Translations under genes and position numbers: made by a program
Notes under the pieces: model-generated
What the model was told of the DNA's origin: nothing
What the model saw: only the letters and a program-made list of their open reading frames with translations
The model's database searches: none
Part shown: piece by piece, positions 18,201 to 27,792 of the stretch
How positions within the stretch are numbered: position 1 is the first letter of the stretch
How the letters are laid out: every line of letters begins with the position of its first letter
Source of the DNA: Didymodactylos carnosus
Taxonomy: Eukaryota; Rotifera; Eurotatoria; Philodinida; Philodinidae
Assembly (NCBI GenBank): GCA_905250885.1
Contig: CAJNOQ010001774.1
Location: forward strand, 1 to 28,675
Direction: 5' to 3'
Length of the DNA: 28,675 bases

Positions 18201-19241
18201 ATGCGACAGTTAAAAACTCTTCGACATGTTCTCATAATATTATCAGCCATATTAAATATTTGTGGAACAATATGGTTATTTGAAAAACTTCATATTTCCA
18301 GATTGTTAACTATAGTAGAGAAAGATGCTGCTAGTAAATCTTCCTTCTACAAAAGATTAAATTGTAATTGTACGAGAAAATTAACACAGTCACATTATCG
18401 TCAAGATCCAAATAAAACATCATTATGCAATGAATATTCTACGCTACGTGGTCCAAATCAGAAAATTATATCAATTAGTTTATTTGGACCAATAGAAAGT
18501 GCAAGATTTGCCCTTGATAAAACAATTAATTTATTGAATGATCTCATATCTGATATGTATACAATTTATCCCGATTGGATATTACGCGTTTATCATGACT
18601 CTACAATTGACTCATCAATCGCCTGTTCAACAGAATGTAAACATCATAACGTCGACTTTTGTAATGTTAGTTCACTGTTGAAATATAATGACGTAACTAA
18701 AACTATTCCACCAAAAATATGGCGATTTTTACCAGTTGGTGATGTATTTGTGAAAATAATAAATAGTCGAGATTTAGATTCAGCTCTCACATACCGAGAA
18801 CTCGCCGCTGTTCAACAATGGTTATTGACAAATAAATCATTTCATGCCATGCGCGATCATCCAGAGCATGATGTTCCCATGCTAGCAGGAATGTGGGGAT
18901 TGCGAACTGATATCAATTCATCATTTAATCAAGAATTTTTAAATAAAATACTTTATGGAAACTTAACTCGTCGTTATAGTGGTCGTTTTGTTGATCAACG
19001 ATTTTTAATATCAGAGATCTGGCCCAGAATACAAAACGATATTATTGTGCATGATAGTTTTAAATGTCAATTACCATTTGGCAAAAACTCACTACCATTT
19101 CCAACTCAACGACCATCATTTAATGAAACAAATTGTTTTGTTGGCTGTTATCGACCATGTTGTGGTAAAGAACGTCCACCGTTTAATGAATGTCCTGCAG
19201 CATGTCGACCAAAAGCTCATCCAGAATGGATCGCTTGTTAG
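18201..19241 (+). CDS. Type II membrane protein, probable glycosyltransferase-like enzyme, 346 aa
   Basis: Single-exon gene; an in-frame TAG 12 bp upstream fixes the ATG. A hydrophobic signal anchor (about residues 9-27) after a short basic tail predicts a lumenal, probably Golgi, protein. The core holds WRFLPVGD (174-181), SRDLDS (189-194), YRELAAVQQW (198-207), FHAMRDHPEH (214-223), AGMWG (229-233) and DQRFL (265-269). The tail is Cys-rich with several CxxC-like groups (312-346) and several N-glycosylation sites. I recognise this motif order from uncharacterised animal and bacterial proteins. RDLDS could act as the DxD-type metal/nucleotide-sugar site, and the His/Asp-rich block looks catalytic, but donor and acceptor are unknown. 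Codon use is AT-rich like HSP90. No N-terminal or C-terminal truncation is visible. Confidence 0.85.
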   Translation: MRQLKTLRHVLIILSAILNICGTIWLFEKLHISRLLTIVEKDAASKSSFYKRLNCNCTRKLTQSHYRQDPNKTSLCNEYSTLRGPNQKIISISLFGPIESARFALDKTINLLNDLISDMYTIYPDWILRVYHDSTIDSSIACSTECKHHNVDFCNVSSLLKYNDVTKTIPPKIWRFLPVGDVFVKIINSRDLDSALTYRELAAVQQWLLTNKSFHAMRDHPEHDVPMLAGMWGLRTDINSSFNQEFLNKILYGNLTRRYSGRFVDQRFLISEIWPRIQNDIIVHDSFKCQLPFGKNSLPFPTQRPSFNETNCFVGCYRPCCGKERPPFNECPAACRPKAHPEWIAC

Positions 19242-19300
19242 AACGTTGTTCTATTGTCGATACACGCTTATATTATCTTTTATTTGTCTCATAATTTTAT

Positions 19301-19306
19301 AATAAA
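19301..19306 (+). terminator. Poly(A) signal of the 346-aa gene
   Basis: AATAAA 60 bp after the stop codon of the gene at 18201-19241, in an A/T-rich 3' end. Confidence 0.6.
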
Positions 19307-19321
19307 AATATAAAATTATAA

Positions 19322-19498
19322 TTAAGCGATGCTCGACTTTTGTTTTGTGATAAAAAATACATCATAACTGAAAGATCATACATTGATGTTACTAAGGAAG
19401 ATAGCTCGTCAATGATTAACAGAATTTTAGCTGGTCCTAATGAACGAACTTACATGAGAGGACGAATATCCCCTGCAAGTTTTGTTCAACGTCCCTAG
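19322..19498 (+). pseudogene. Coding-like fragment without start codon
   Basis: An open stretch of 58 codons, closed by TAG, reads with protein-like composition (LFCDKKYIITERSYIDVTKE, then NRILAGPNERTYMRGRISPA). It has no ATG at its left end and begins right after the poly(A) signal of the neighbouring gene. It is probably the tail of a decayed gene or transposon protein. I do not recognise the family. Confidence 0.35.
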
Positions 19499-19981
19499 GA
19501 TTTTTTATAAGTAAACCAAGCACTAAAATTATTTTATCTTGTTGCCAAATATTTGCTCAAGTAAATACTACGCGTATCTGTGAGAGTTGGCAGCCGTTAA
19601 AATACACTTTAAAACTATTTCTCTATTCTTCTACGCACTATTATAAACTTAAGCAAAACGCTTCGGAAGGGCATTTGATTCGATATTGAATGATATAAAG
19701 ACAAGAGAACGAAAGTTTATGAGCGAACAAAAGATCAAAATACTCTTCTATAAATATAAAAGTCAATAATACTCATATCTTACTTTGAAAGATAGTTTAG
19801 GTGCTGTTCGGTGTGAGAAATAATATGTTACGTCATTAAAAGCGCATTTCTTTTTTCTACTTTTTGTTGTTATTAATAATGTATTTTTATTAACCTTCTA
19901 TCCAATTGCGCTAGATATTAGAAGTTACATTTACAATTTGCGTAGACAAAGGTAGAATCGATAAATCTGCAAGAAAGAAAC

Positions 19982-20121
19982 TAATACGTCATTTCTTCCT
20001 CATCACAATTTTTCATGAGTGACAAAATGGGGGTGGAATATGGAAAGAAATCGAAAGTGAGAATGTTTTACGCCCATCCAATGATCATGAAAAATTGTGA
20101 AGAGGAATAAATCACGTATTA
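19982..20121. mobile_element. 140-bp inverted-repeat MITE
   Basis: Arms 19982-20018 and 20085-20121 of 37 bp differ at only a few positions; the inner ends CACAATTTTTCATGA are exactly complementary. TA stands at each outer end and may be the target duplication, leaving 136 bp of element. The loop contains a G-rich run (AATGGGGGTGG). No coding capacity. Confidence 0.75.
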
Positions 20122-20391
20122 ATCTTCTTTACATGTGTCATACTGCCCTCTCACGGTCTTTGATATTCTAAGAGATTCTAAGGAGTTTACATTTTGACTG
20201 TAACATCCGTTATCGTTTAAGTATCGACAGAGAAGGCACTCGCCTCCTTATCGCATGATTAATCTCAATTAAAAGAATATACAATACATTACATTAATTT
20301 ATTTATTTATCGAGAATTGTAATATACAAAAAACTTTTTCTCTCCACATATTAGATGCAAACAACAAATAGAGTAGCGCAAAAAGTAAGAG

Positions 20392-21060
20392 TTAAGTGAA
20401 TCTTTTAGTGTTAGCTATGTATTTATGAACAGTATTTACGATAAGGATGTTTTGTTCTGGAATAAGATTAATTGATTCTTTTAGAATGAGCTTAGTAGTT
20501 TGTAGTAATGTGGTAATCAATTTTATATTATTCAACAAGATAGATCTTTCATGGACAAAGCGATGGCATTTTAAAAAGTAATGCTCAGCTGTTTCGGGCT
20601 ATAATTTGGTGTCATAACGAGGTGACGTTTATATGATCTGCTAATAGAAAGCTGACGCCTAGGCGTATGCAGATCAGATGGACAATATTTATCCGACTTC
20701 CTATATTGTACCAAACTTGTGGCCGAGGTGGAAAATTTAGAAAACTTTTCAGTTTTATAGAGAAGTTCTCATTGTCTATAATGGATTGCATTTCATAGGG
20801 CAGTTTGTTCCAATCATGCATGTATAACGCTCACCAGTACTGACTTATCTACAAAAGAAATGTTGGATATTGAAGGAACTATATCTGTTGGTATATAGTG
20901 ACTCATCTGTCTGATATTTGTGTCTCTTTTTAACGTAATTAGACTTCTTAGGTAGGAAGGCGACTGATTGTGTACGATTTTATGAATTAAATTAAATTTA
21001 AAATATTGAATTATTTGCCTTAGACCTCTCCTCTTTAGGTTAGATCAAAATACTATTTTT
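20392..21060 (-). pseudogene. Non-LTR retrotransposon polyprotein tail (second, different copy)
   Basis: On the - strand the frames read NLKRRGLRQIIQYFKFNLIH, then KIVHNQSPSYLRSLITLKR, a Ser-Phe stretch, HAWNKLPYEMQ with FSIKLKSFLNF, RLGVSFLLADHINVT, and finally ETAEHYFLKCHRFVHERSI, to a TAA at 20394-20392. The order SPSYL, WNKLP-E, RLGxSFLLADH, ETAEHYFLKC is the C-terminal half of a Jockey/CR1-type element after the reverse transcriptase domain. At least two frameshifts or stops break it (near 20821 and between 20600 and 20640). The catalytic domain is absent. It differs from the relic at 9795 and is better preserved. Confidence 0.8.
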
Positions 21061-22584
21061 GAGAGAGAAAGAATTTTTTTCTCTCTTAATCGTGACAAAT
21101 ACAGATTTTTACCAAATCTTGAGATTATATATAAAAAAACATACATTTTCGAACTTGAAATGTCCATATTCTACTAAGTTTTCATATTTTGATTTAACCA
21201 TGGTTAAGTCCAAATATGCTATATAATCAAGCATAAAAACTGCAGGTTTTATATTTGATTGAGAATCATTTTATAAGAATTACTTTACTTGAGTAAAACG
21301 ATGACATACAATCCAAATATAGGAAATATTAAAATGATTTGCTTTGACAGGCATTTTATATTTTAATAATTTTAAATTTTCTAATATGATTATTACATTT
21401 CCGTGCCAAATGTATTTATTCGGTAAGAAAAAAGTAAACTGACTTTTTCATATTTTTCTTTAGAAATATATCGAACAAATTTGGATCTGAGTATGAATAT
21501 TGTTTTTCTGCTCAAACGAACGAGAAACAGAAAAAAGAAAAGCATAACCTTTATGTAATATAATGAAAGAACCATAGTAATATTCTATACATGCCCCTTT
21601 ATAAATTATAAAACAAAGTCTCGGAAAGTAATAGATTTTTAGGTATTAAGAAAAAAAAACTCTCATTTGGTATTATTGTAGGACGATGTAAGTGATTTTC
21701 TTAACCAAGTAGAATTTAGTATAATGAATTTTTTTTTCCAAAGATATTTTAGAATTACGTTGTCGAACTGTTTTAGATGCACTTTCGGAAAAATGTTTAC
21801 TTTACTATGATTATAAGAATCAACGGCAATATGATTTCTCTTTTTTTTTTTTCTTTTTAATTTACATACTTAATATAAGAAAGTAGGTAACACAGAAACG
21901 GTTTTACACAAGAAAATAACAGAAAAATATTGAATAGCTGAGTTTAATTAACTAGCCAAAAGAAATGTAATAAAATAAGTGGCACATGAAACATTGTTAA
22001 ATAAATGCAATTATTAATATATCATTAGAATTAGTTTTCTTTTGCTTTGGAAAAATGAAAGGTGTATAACAACTATAAGGAAGTACTTACCACCTGTGAT
22101 CGTAGAAAATCAGTTTTACTCCAACTAAAACATATGTAACAAAAAAAGAGACTAACACTACATGTAACACATGACAATTTAAGAATAACCAAAGCCAAGA
22201 ATTTTCACTCTTACATAGTGAGGTTCGATTTGCACAGCACACAGTTTAGTGATGGTTGAGATAAGAAGACAAAGTAGCTAATGGTACAATATAGAAGAGC
22301 TATCCGGTGCTGTAAAAGTCCTTTCATAACACAGCACCTGTAAACTAAAACTTGTTTATACTGTGCATATCAAATTAAAGTATTTCGGATATTATTCACT
22401 TGAAACAGTTATTGAAAGTTTAGGAAGAAGATCAATTCTTCGGGTTGGTATAGGCTACCGTCCAGTGTCGCAAGTATTAAATGAAACACAAGCACAGACA
22501 TCCTGACTTTTCATTAATATACGAAAATATCTATTTATTAATTTACTTTTAAAATCGGCAAGCTTAATTAAACACAAACACGAG
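21061..22584. other. Non-coding AT-rich stretch
   Basis: I see no gene, structural RNA or well-defined repeat. The open frame at 21575-21393 (-) has low-complexity composition. A pyrimidine run lies near 21838-21860. Confidence 0.35.
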
Positions 22585-22848
22585 TCATTTCACACAATCA
22601 AACCAGATTTGAGCATTACTTTCTAGTTGATCTGTTAAATTCAAAAAACTGGTATCCGGATTCAATTCGAAACTCACTCAACAAAAATCTATCATAACTC
22701 TCTCATGTTCTAAACAAGTTTCATACAAAATCAGATCATCAAAACTAATCTGTTGATCACAATACCAGGTCTTTTTATCAAAAAATCTTCTTTTGTGATA
22801 CATGCTCTCTAAAAAACTGCGAGTTCTGGGTACAGCAGATAGAACTGG
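22585..22848 (-). pseudogene. Coding-like relic with one internal stop
   Basis: Eighty-eight codons on the - strand are open except for one TGA, and the reading looks protein-like (SMYHKRRFFDKKTWYCDQQ, then ISFDDLILYETCLEHERVM, then FELNPDTSFLNLTDQLES). The pattern K-x-W-x-x-D-x-x-ISFxDLxLYExxLEH faintly recalls the C-terminal domain of glutathione S-transferases. No N-terminal thioredoxin-like part is seen upstream and the resemblance may be chance. No start codon at the expected place. Function not assigned. Confidence 0.3.
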
Positions 22849-23352
22849 TTAAATCAGGCAAAAAGGCTTGAAAAATATGCAATTCGTGGGGGAGCCTCAA
22901 TGCTTGGTGTATTCTTATAACAAACTAATAATTTGCTATTTAATTGTGTAACTTGATAATGATCATCGAACATCTAACAAATGTTGAGGTCAAAGCTCAG
23001 GTCCAACGCTTATTTCTCTGCAGATATGAGCTAAAGTTCTTTCTTAGCAATTCTTAGATTAGAAAAGTTTTTTTAACAAAACTTTTGAAACTCACTGTTT
23101 TGATGTCGTTCGATTTCAGATACACCGGTGAAAAGAGCATTGAAAAATTATGACTTAGACAGATTAAACGGAACTTTGTTGCCAACTTGCTGCCATCTAT
23201 ATCCTACTGAAATTCCTATAAAAAAAGATATTTTATGATTTACTATGATTAATTATGATCACACGGTTCATCCGATATCAGTTATAGAAATTTGTGAAAC
23301 ATATCACTTTCTCGATCTTTAAGCTTATACGGTGAGGATTCTTAATTTTGTC
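22849..23352. other. Non-coding stretch with one possible small exon
   Basis: A TTTCAG acceptor at 23114-23119 is followed by 38 open codons (KRALKNYDLDRLNGTLLPTC and so on) and a TGA at 23235-23237. No donor partner or family is recognised, so this is noted only as a possibility. Confidence 0.2.
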
Positions 23353-23826
23353 TTCATTCTTTTCTAATTAGTAACGAATAAAAATAGATGATCTTCGATA
23401 GAATCCGTAATTCTATCAAACGCATCATTATACAAATCAAAGCCTTGAATGAATTCATCTTTTACGCCTCTTCTCGATGTTTCTCTCAAACACTTTCTTG
23501 ACACTTGAATAGTTTTTATTATGAGACATGTAGTTGTCATCACTAAACAACATAAGTGTCGTCGAATTGTTGAATAAACTTGTTATATGACTTGAAAAGC
23601 AAGAATCTGAACCGACAGATCATGATCCGTCGGTACAAATTCTATTGACTCAAAACTGCCATTAGCGTCTGTTCAAGAGTATCATCGTCACTATAATGGC
23701 AGAAGAAACAATGACGATAAGGTACTTTTTCTGTCTATTTCTTTTGCTAGAGATGTCTTGACTAGGCACCAGGATGACTTAATATCTAGCAAAGAGTCTC
23801 GACGCATTTCGATGCAATATCAATTA
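23353..23826 (+). repeat. Dispersed repeat family A, copy 2 (longest uninterrupted copy)
   Basis: It matches copy 1 (14879-15230) at about 90% or better by eye, with an extra segment of about 107 bp (about 23583-23690) that copy 1 lacks and that copy 3 shares in part. It includes the near-perfect 24-bp palindrome at 23611-23634 and an uninterrupted MITE target site (TATA at 23692-23695). No coding sequence is recognised. Confidence 0.75.
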
Positions 23827-23962
23827 AAGCTATTTTAATTAGATAACTCGTGAGAAAATCAGGAAAACTTCTAGTGTATCATTTTGCTTTCGTTGAGAAG
23901 AGAAAATCTTCATAAAATTAATTATATGATTTGAAAACGGGTATATAAATACATGGAGTGCC

Positions 23963-24460
23963 TTGGGGTAATTATGGCCAAGTCCTCGAAATTTCGTCGT
24001 ATTTCTGCTATAGTTTGCTCGGCTTTATCCTGGAAAAGCGATATTTCACTGGTAAATAGCAGTGACCTGTGACTACCGACTGATGTAAAAATTTTCTTAA
24101 AATTCATTAGCATTAATTATTACTAATGAATTTCAGAGAGCACTTTTCGATTGACCATAATTACCCCATTGGGATAATTATAGTCAGTCAACGTGTACCG
24201 TTGGGGTAAATATGGTAAATACATTAAAATGGCTGCGATAACTTAAACAACTTAGGTTCAATGTGGCATTTCAAGGAAAATAATTAAAAATGATATCATC
24301 TTGCAGAGAATTTCAAGCTTTATCACCTGTATAAATTACATGTTACTTGGACTTATCGTTAATCAATTAATTAGAAACTACGAATGCGTAAGTTTCGGAA
24401 AAAAATCATCTGAGGTAATTATGGACACTCAGCTATTTTTCATGAAGTAATTATGGTCAG
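23963..24460. repeat. Cluster of six GGGGTAATTATGGYCA-like motifs
   Basis: Variants of TTGGGGTAATTATGGCCA lie at 23963-23980 (+), 24152-24169 (-), 24169-24185 (+), 24201-24220 (+), 24411-24427 (+) and 24444-24460 (+). The first two form an inverted pair 207 bp across, like the ends of a small element. Copies three and six share a longer right part (TAATTATRGTCAGTC, then CGTR). This looks like terminal or subterminal repeats of a transposon family, perhaps nested or deleted copies. Confidence 0.6.
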
Positions 24461-24974
24461 TCCGCGTAATTTGCATGGAAAAGTCAGAGTTTGAATGCCA
24501 CCGGCTTACAGAGGCAGATTTTACACCAACGACAAATAGAGGAGTTGTAAACGAGATTTTTCTTTATTACATGGAGTGAAAACTGGAATAGATCGCATGA
24601 TTCTAACGATTTGTAGTTGTCTGATGAGTTTAGCCAAATTTTAGCACACTTTTGTACCTGATTTTTGACAGTCCAATTAAGGTGGTACCTGTAATAATTG
24701 TGTAATTAAAAATGTGTTCAATTTTTCATATTCTCCAGATGCTCCTCTATCTCTTGGGTAAAAGAAGACTTTTAAGACATAAATTTTTACATGAATTATG
24801 TAGTATTTAATTTAATGATCTCAAGCTACCGTCATGAAATTGAGATCGCTTTTAGGAAAGAATGAAGCGAATTAAACAAACTTTATGTGAAAATCATTGA
24901 GGATATTACAATACAGAATATACATATGTATGACAAATATTTAATTCTGCTTCAACTGTTTTGAATGCAATTAA

Positions 24975-25298
24975 CGAATTAATTGGCGATCATCGGAATC
25001 TACAATTGAAGTGGTTACAAAATCAGAATCTCCACTGAGTTTTCGAGCAGCAATCCGTAATACCCTTCGATCCATGGGTTCATCCGTCATTTAACAGCCA
25101 CCAATTAAGAACATAATTCTTGATCGTCAATCAGCACAATTTTTAACAAACGAAGAACTATTACGTGTGATGAAGCAGAAAGATGAGCGATCAGTCAGTA
25201 AGGTGCAGGCAGTTCAGAGAAGGACTTTAGTGAAAGAAAAACAGAACTCTAACCAAGTATTCGTAAATGGAATACTGTTTTATGAGAAAAGCTCGTAA
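24975..25298 (+). pseudogene. Possible pogo/Tigger-type transposase C-terminal relic
   Basis: The frame from 24975 to a TAA at 25296-25298 is open except for one TAA at 25092-25094 and has coding character. The part after the stop, with LDRQSAQFLTNEELLRVMKQ followed by KDERSVSKVQAVQRRTLVKE, resembles the C-terminal tails of pogo/Tigger-family transposases (xxLTxEExxxxLKxKxE then basic, Lys/Arg-rich). No catalytic DDE core or CENP-B-like domain is seen. It lies about 0.5 kb after the GGGGTAATTATGG motif cluster, which could be terminal repeats of the same element. That link is inference. Confidence 0.4.
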
Positions 25299-27101
25299 AG
25301 AGCTCGGAGGCGTCTCATTTTATTCAGAAATGTTTGTTCTATACGATGGAATTATTAAAAGAATTTTCCGATCCTACTGTGCCATTAATATGTTGTTCTC
25401 TGATATGGCGATCAAAACTCAGTACATACCCTTTATGTATGTTATAACTGATATTTAAAAGAATACAGTTCAGCCTTAAATTGTATTAGATTGTGTAACT
25501 GGTAATAAAAATGAAAATTTGTTCTATTCTGTACAAAGATCTATATCACATTTCTTTTATTCAACAAAAACAGCACAAGAAGATTTATAACCTTTTGATG
25601 CAGTCTTTGAATACACCATGGGCTGTTCAGTGATGCTGTTTTAGCTCAATATCGACTTTTAATAAGAATTTTATATTTCTGATAGGAGTGAGCGGTTGTG
25701 ATAATTAGAATAGTTTCGAACTTGACAAGCTATCACATCTTGTAGAGCAAACAGTTTTCTACAAACTCGTACACTTGTTGAATTTTCGCCTGCTCGTCTT
25801 CAGTCTTTTAGACACGTTTTTCAGATAGCTCCAAAATCGATTTTTGGGGCTGTTTGTACGACAGCTGTATTTTCATAACTAATCAATATTTAGAGTCAAG
25901 ACACTTTTCATTTTGTAGAGAAATGTTTAATGTACTTAATTATGTAGTCGCAATTTTAGATTAGTTTGTGGCTTTACTGCGATAATCTTTTGAAAAAGAG
26001 CAAAAAAAGGATACCGTTAGCTGGACAAGCCGTGAGGATCCTTAATAAAAAAAAGTCAATTATTTTCGTGTTTCATTAGATCGCTTTTTATTTATGTATT
26101 TTTTATATCTTTTTTGATACAAAAAAGACCTCATATTTCAATGACTAATGAGATTTTAGGAAAATATTTGACATGAGTTATTAGATAATACTTATGCATA
26201 ATTTTAAAAAACCAACAACTTTGTTTCAGAATCGTCTGGAAAATAAGTAAAGCCAAATCTGTTTTGTCTCTCTATGTAATCCTTCACGTCTTTGTCTATA
26301 AACAAAATTGTTTGGAATTTGATCATTATATATTAATCCATGTCTTTCAAAATAAACGATATTTTTTCTTCAATATGAATTTTTATTTCAGATTAGTTGG
26401 TAATTGTGTTATCAATTGTTATCTTACTTAATTATTTTAAATGTATTTGATTGAGGATAAAAATGATATATTATTTCTCTTCGTGGTTTCTGTCATGTAA
26501 ATTTCAGATCATACTACTTTATACACGTGTATATAATCTCATTCACCCAAACACACATATCACAGTACGTAATGATAAGGATATTGAGCAAAAGTCAAAA
26601 TTGATATTTTTTTTCATATTTAACTCGACCGTAGGATACTGCACTAGGAAGACTATTGATCGTGATGAAATATTTAGATTCACTGGAACATCTATATTAG
26701 AAATACAGCCAGAGTAAAAAACTATGAATAATGTGAGTATTTGAAAATAGAAAATTATTTTTTTCCAAATCAAAATACTATAAAAAAAATACTAATGGAA
26801 AATTTATCTAGATTTATTGTAGATAGTTCTAAAAAAATTTTTGTTTTTCTTTGAGATATATGACTTAGAACGGACGTATCTCATCATAATGAATTTTTAC
26901 TTTTTTTTTCAGCATTCAAACTTCCTCAATTTTTCTCAAATTTTGTAGAAATATCCTTGACAGTCCAGCACATTTGCGATCCATGCACCACTTTCTTTAG
27001 ATGAAAACTCAGATTTTTAAACATTCTATTGACTTTCCCGATATTTAATCTTTTTCAGTTGTCAAACAGTTTCTTCATGAAAAAATGCCTCGGTGAGACA
27101 A
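25299..27101. other. Non-coding AT-rich stretch
   Basis: No supportable gene. The overlapping open frames at 26451-26717 (+) and 26773-26543 (-) have no motif and AT-driven composition. A 45-bp segment at about 25303-25350, with a weaker copy at about 25900-25930, matches part of the 286-bp MITE interior (about 17165-17205) and can be read as SFYxExF. Confidence 0.35.
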
Positions 27102-27109
27102 AGTCACTT

Positions 27110-27628
27110 CAGAGGTGCAACCGGTATCGGTATACCGGTACCGGTGCCGGTCCGGTATCCGTACGAATTATAACGCCGACCGGTATACCAGCGTTAGCAT
27201 AAAGTATAATCGGTCGGCCCTTACTGCTGGTATTTTGCGGTATGATACGATTTTTTTCAAAAAACATCGTGTAAATTCAGTTCATCTGTGACATATTTCT
27301 TCCACTAATCTTCTTCTAATTACTAAAGCTTTCTCGGCTTATATAAACTTCTTAATTTGAAAGATTGAATTGGATTGCTGTTTTCGTTAAAAAAAAGCGT
27401 GTGAAAAATTAGTTATACGAAAAAATTAATCTATCACCTTGATAACATAAAATAAACTTCACAGTGAAGAAAAACAAGAAAAAAGTATTTTTATTTAGGC
27501 AAATACTATCGGGACAAACCGGTACCGACCGGTAAACCAGTCACCGGTATACCGGCCGGTACCGGTACAAAGTTTGTATACCGGTGACCGATACCGGCAT
27601 CGCATTTTTGATACCAGTTACACCCCTG
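27110..27628. mobile_element. 519-bp hAT-type MITE with ACCGGT-rich ends
   Basis: It begins CAGAGGTGCAACCGGTATC and ends with the complement of CAGGGGTGTAACTGGTATC. It is flanked by AGTCACTT on both sides (27102-27109, 27629-27636). CAGRGGTGYAA ends plus an 8-bp duplication identify a hAT-type element. Each end holds many overlapping copies of the palindrome ACCGGT and its variants, more than ten in total, while the middle is AT-rich. No transposase is encoded. It is a different family from the element at 11825. Confidence 0.92.
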
Positions 27629-27761
27629 AGTCACTTAATAACCTTGGACACATAATTCATGTCTTAATGCGTTGGATCAGCCGGCCTATAGTATACTTAC
27701 TCAGTTGTTCCGTACAATTCGCTTACAATTTTTCACAACATTAACATTTGGTACATTTGCT

Positions 27762-27767
27762 TTTAAT
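27762..27767 (-). terminator. Variant poly(A) signal for the DUF229-like gene
   Basis: ATTAAA on the - strand, 26 bp after the stop codon at 27795-27793. No AATAAA is seen in this short 3' region. Confidence 0.35.
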
Positions 27768-27792
27768 TTTTGTAAAAGATATGCAAATGTTG

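Noticed and set aside
23108-23237. Possible last exon after a TTTCAG acceptor
   Set aside because: Only about 40 codons, no upstream exon found, and open stretches of this length are common by chance.
26451-26773. Two overlapping open frames on opposite strands
   Set aside because: No motif in either, composition driven by AT content, no plausible splice partners.
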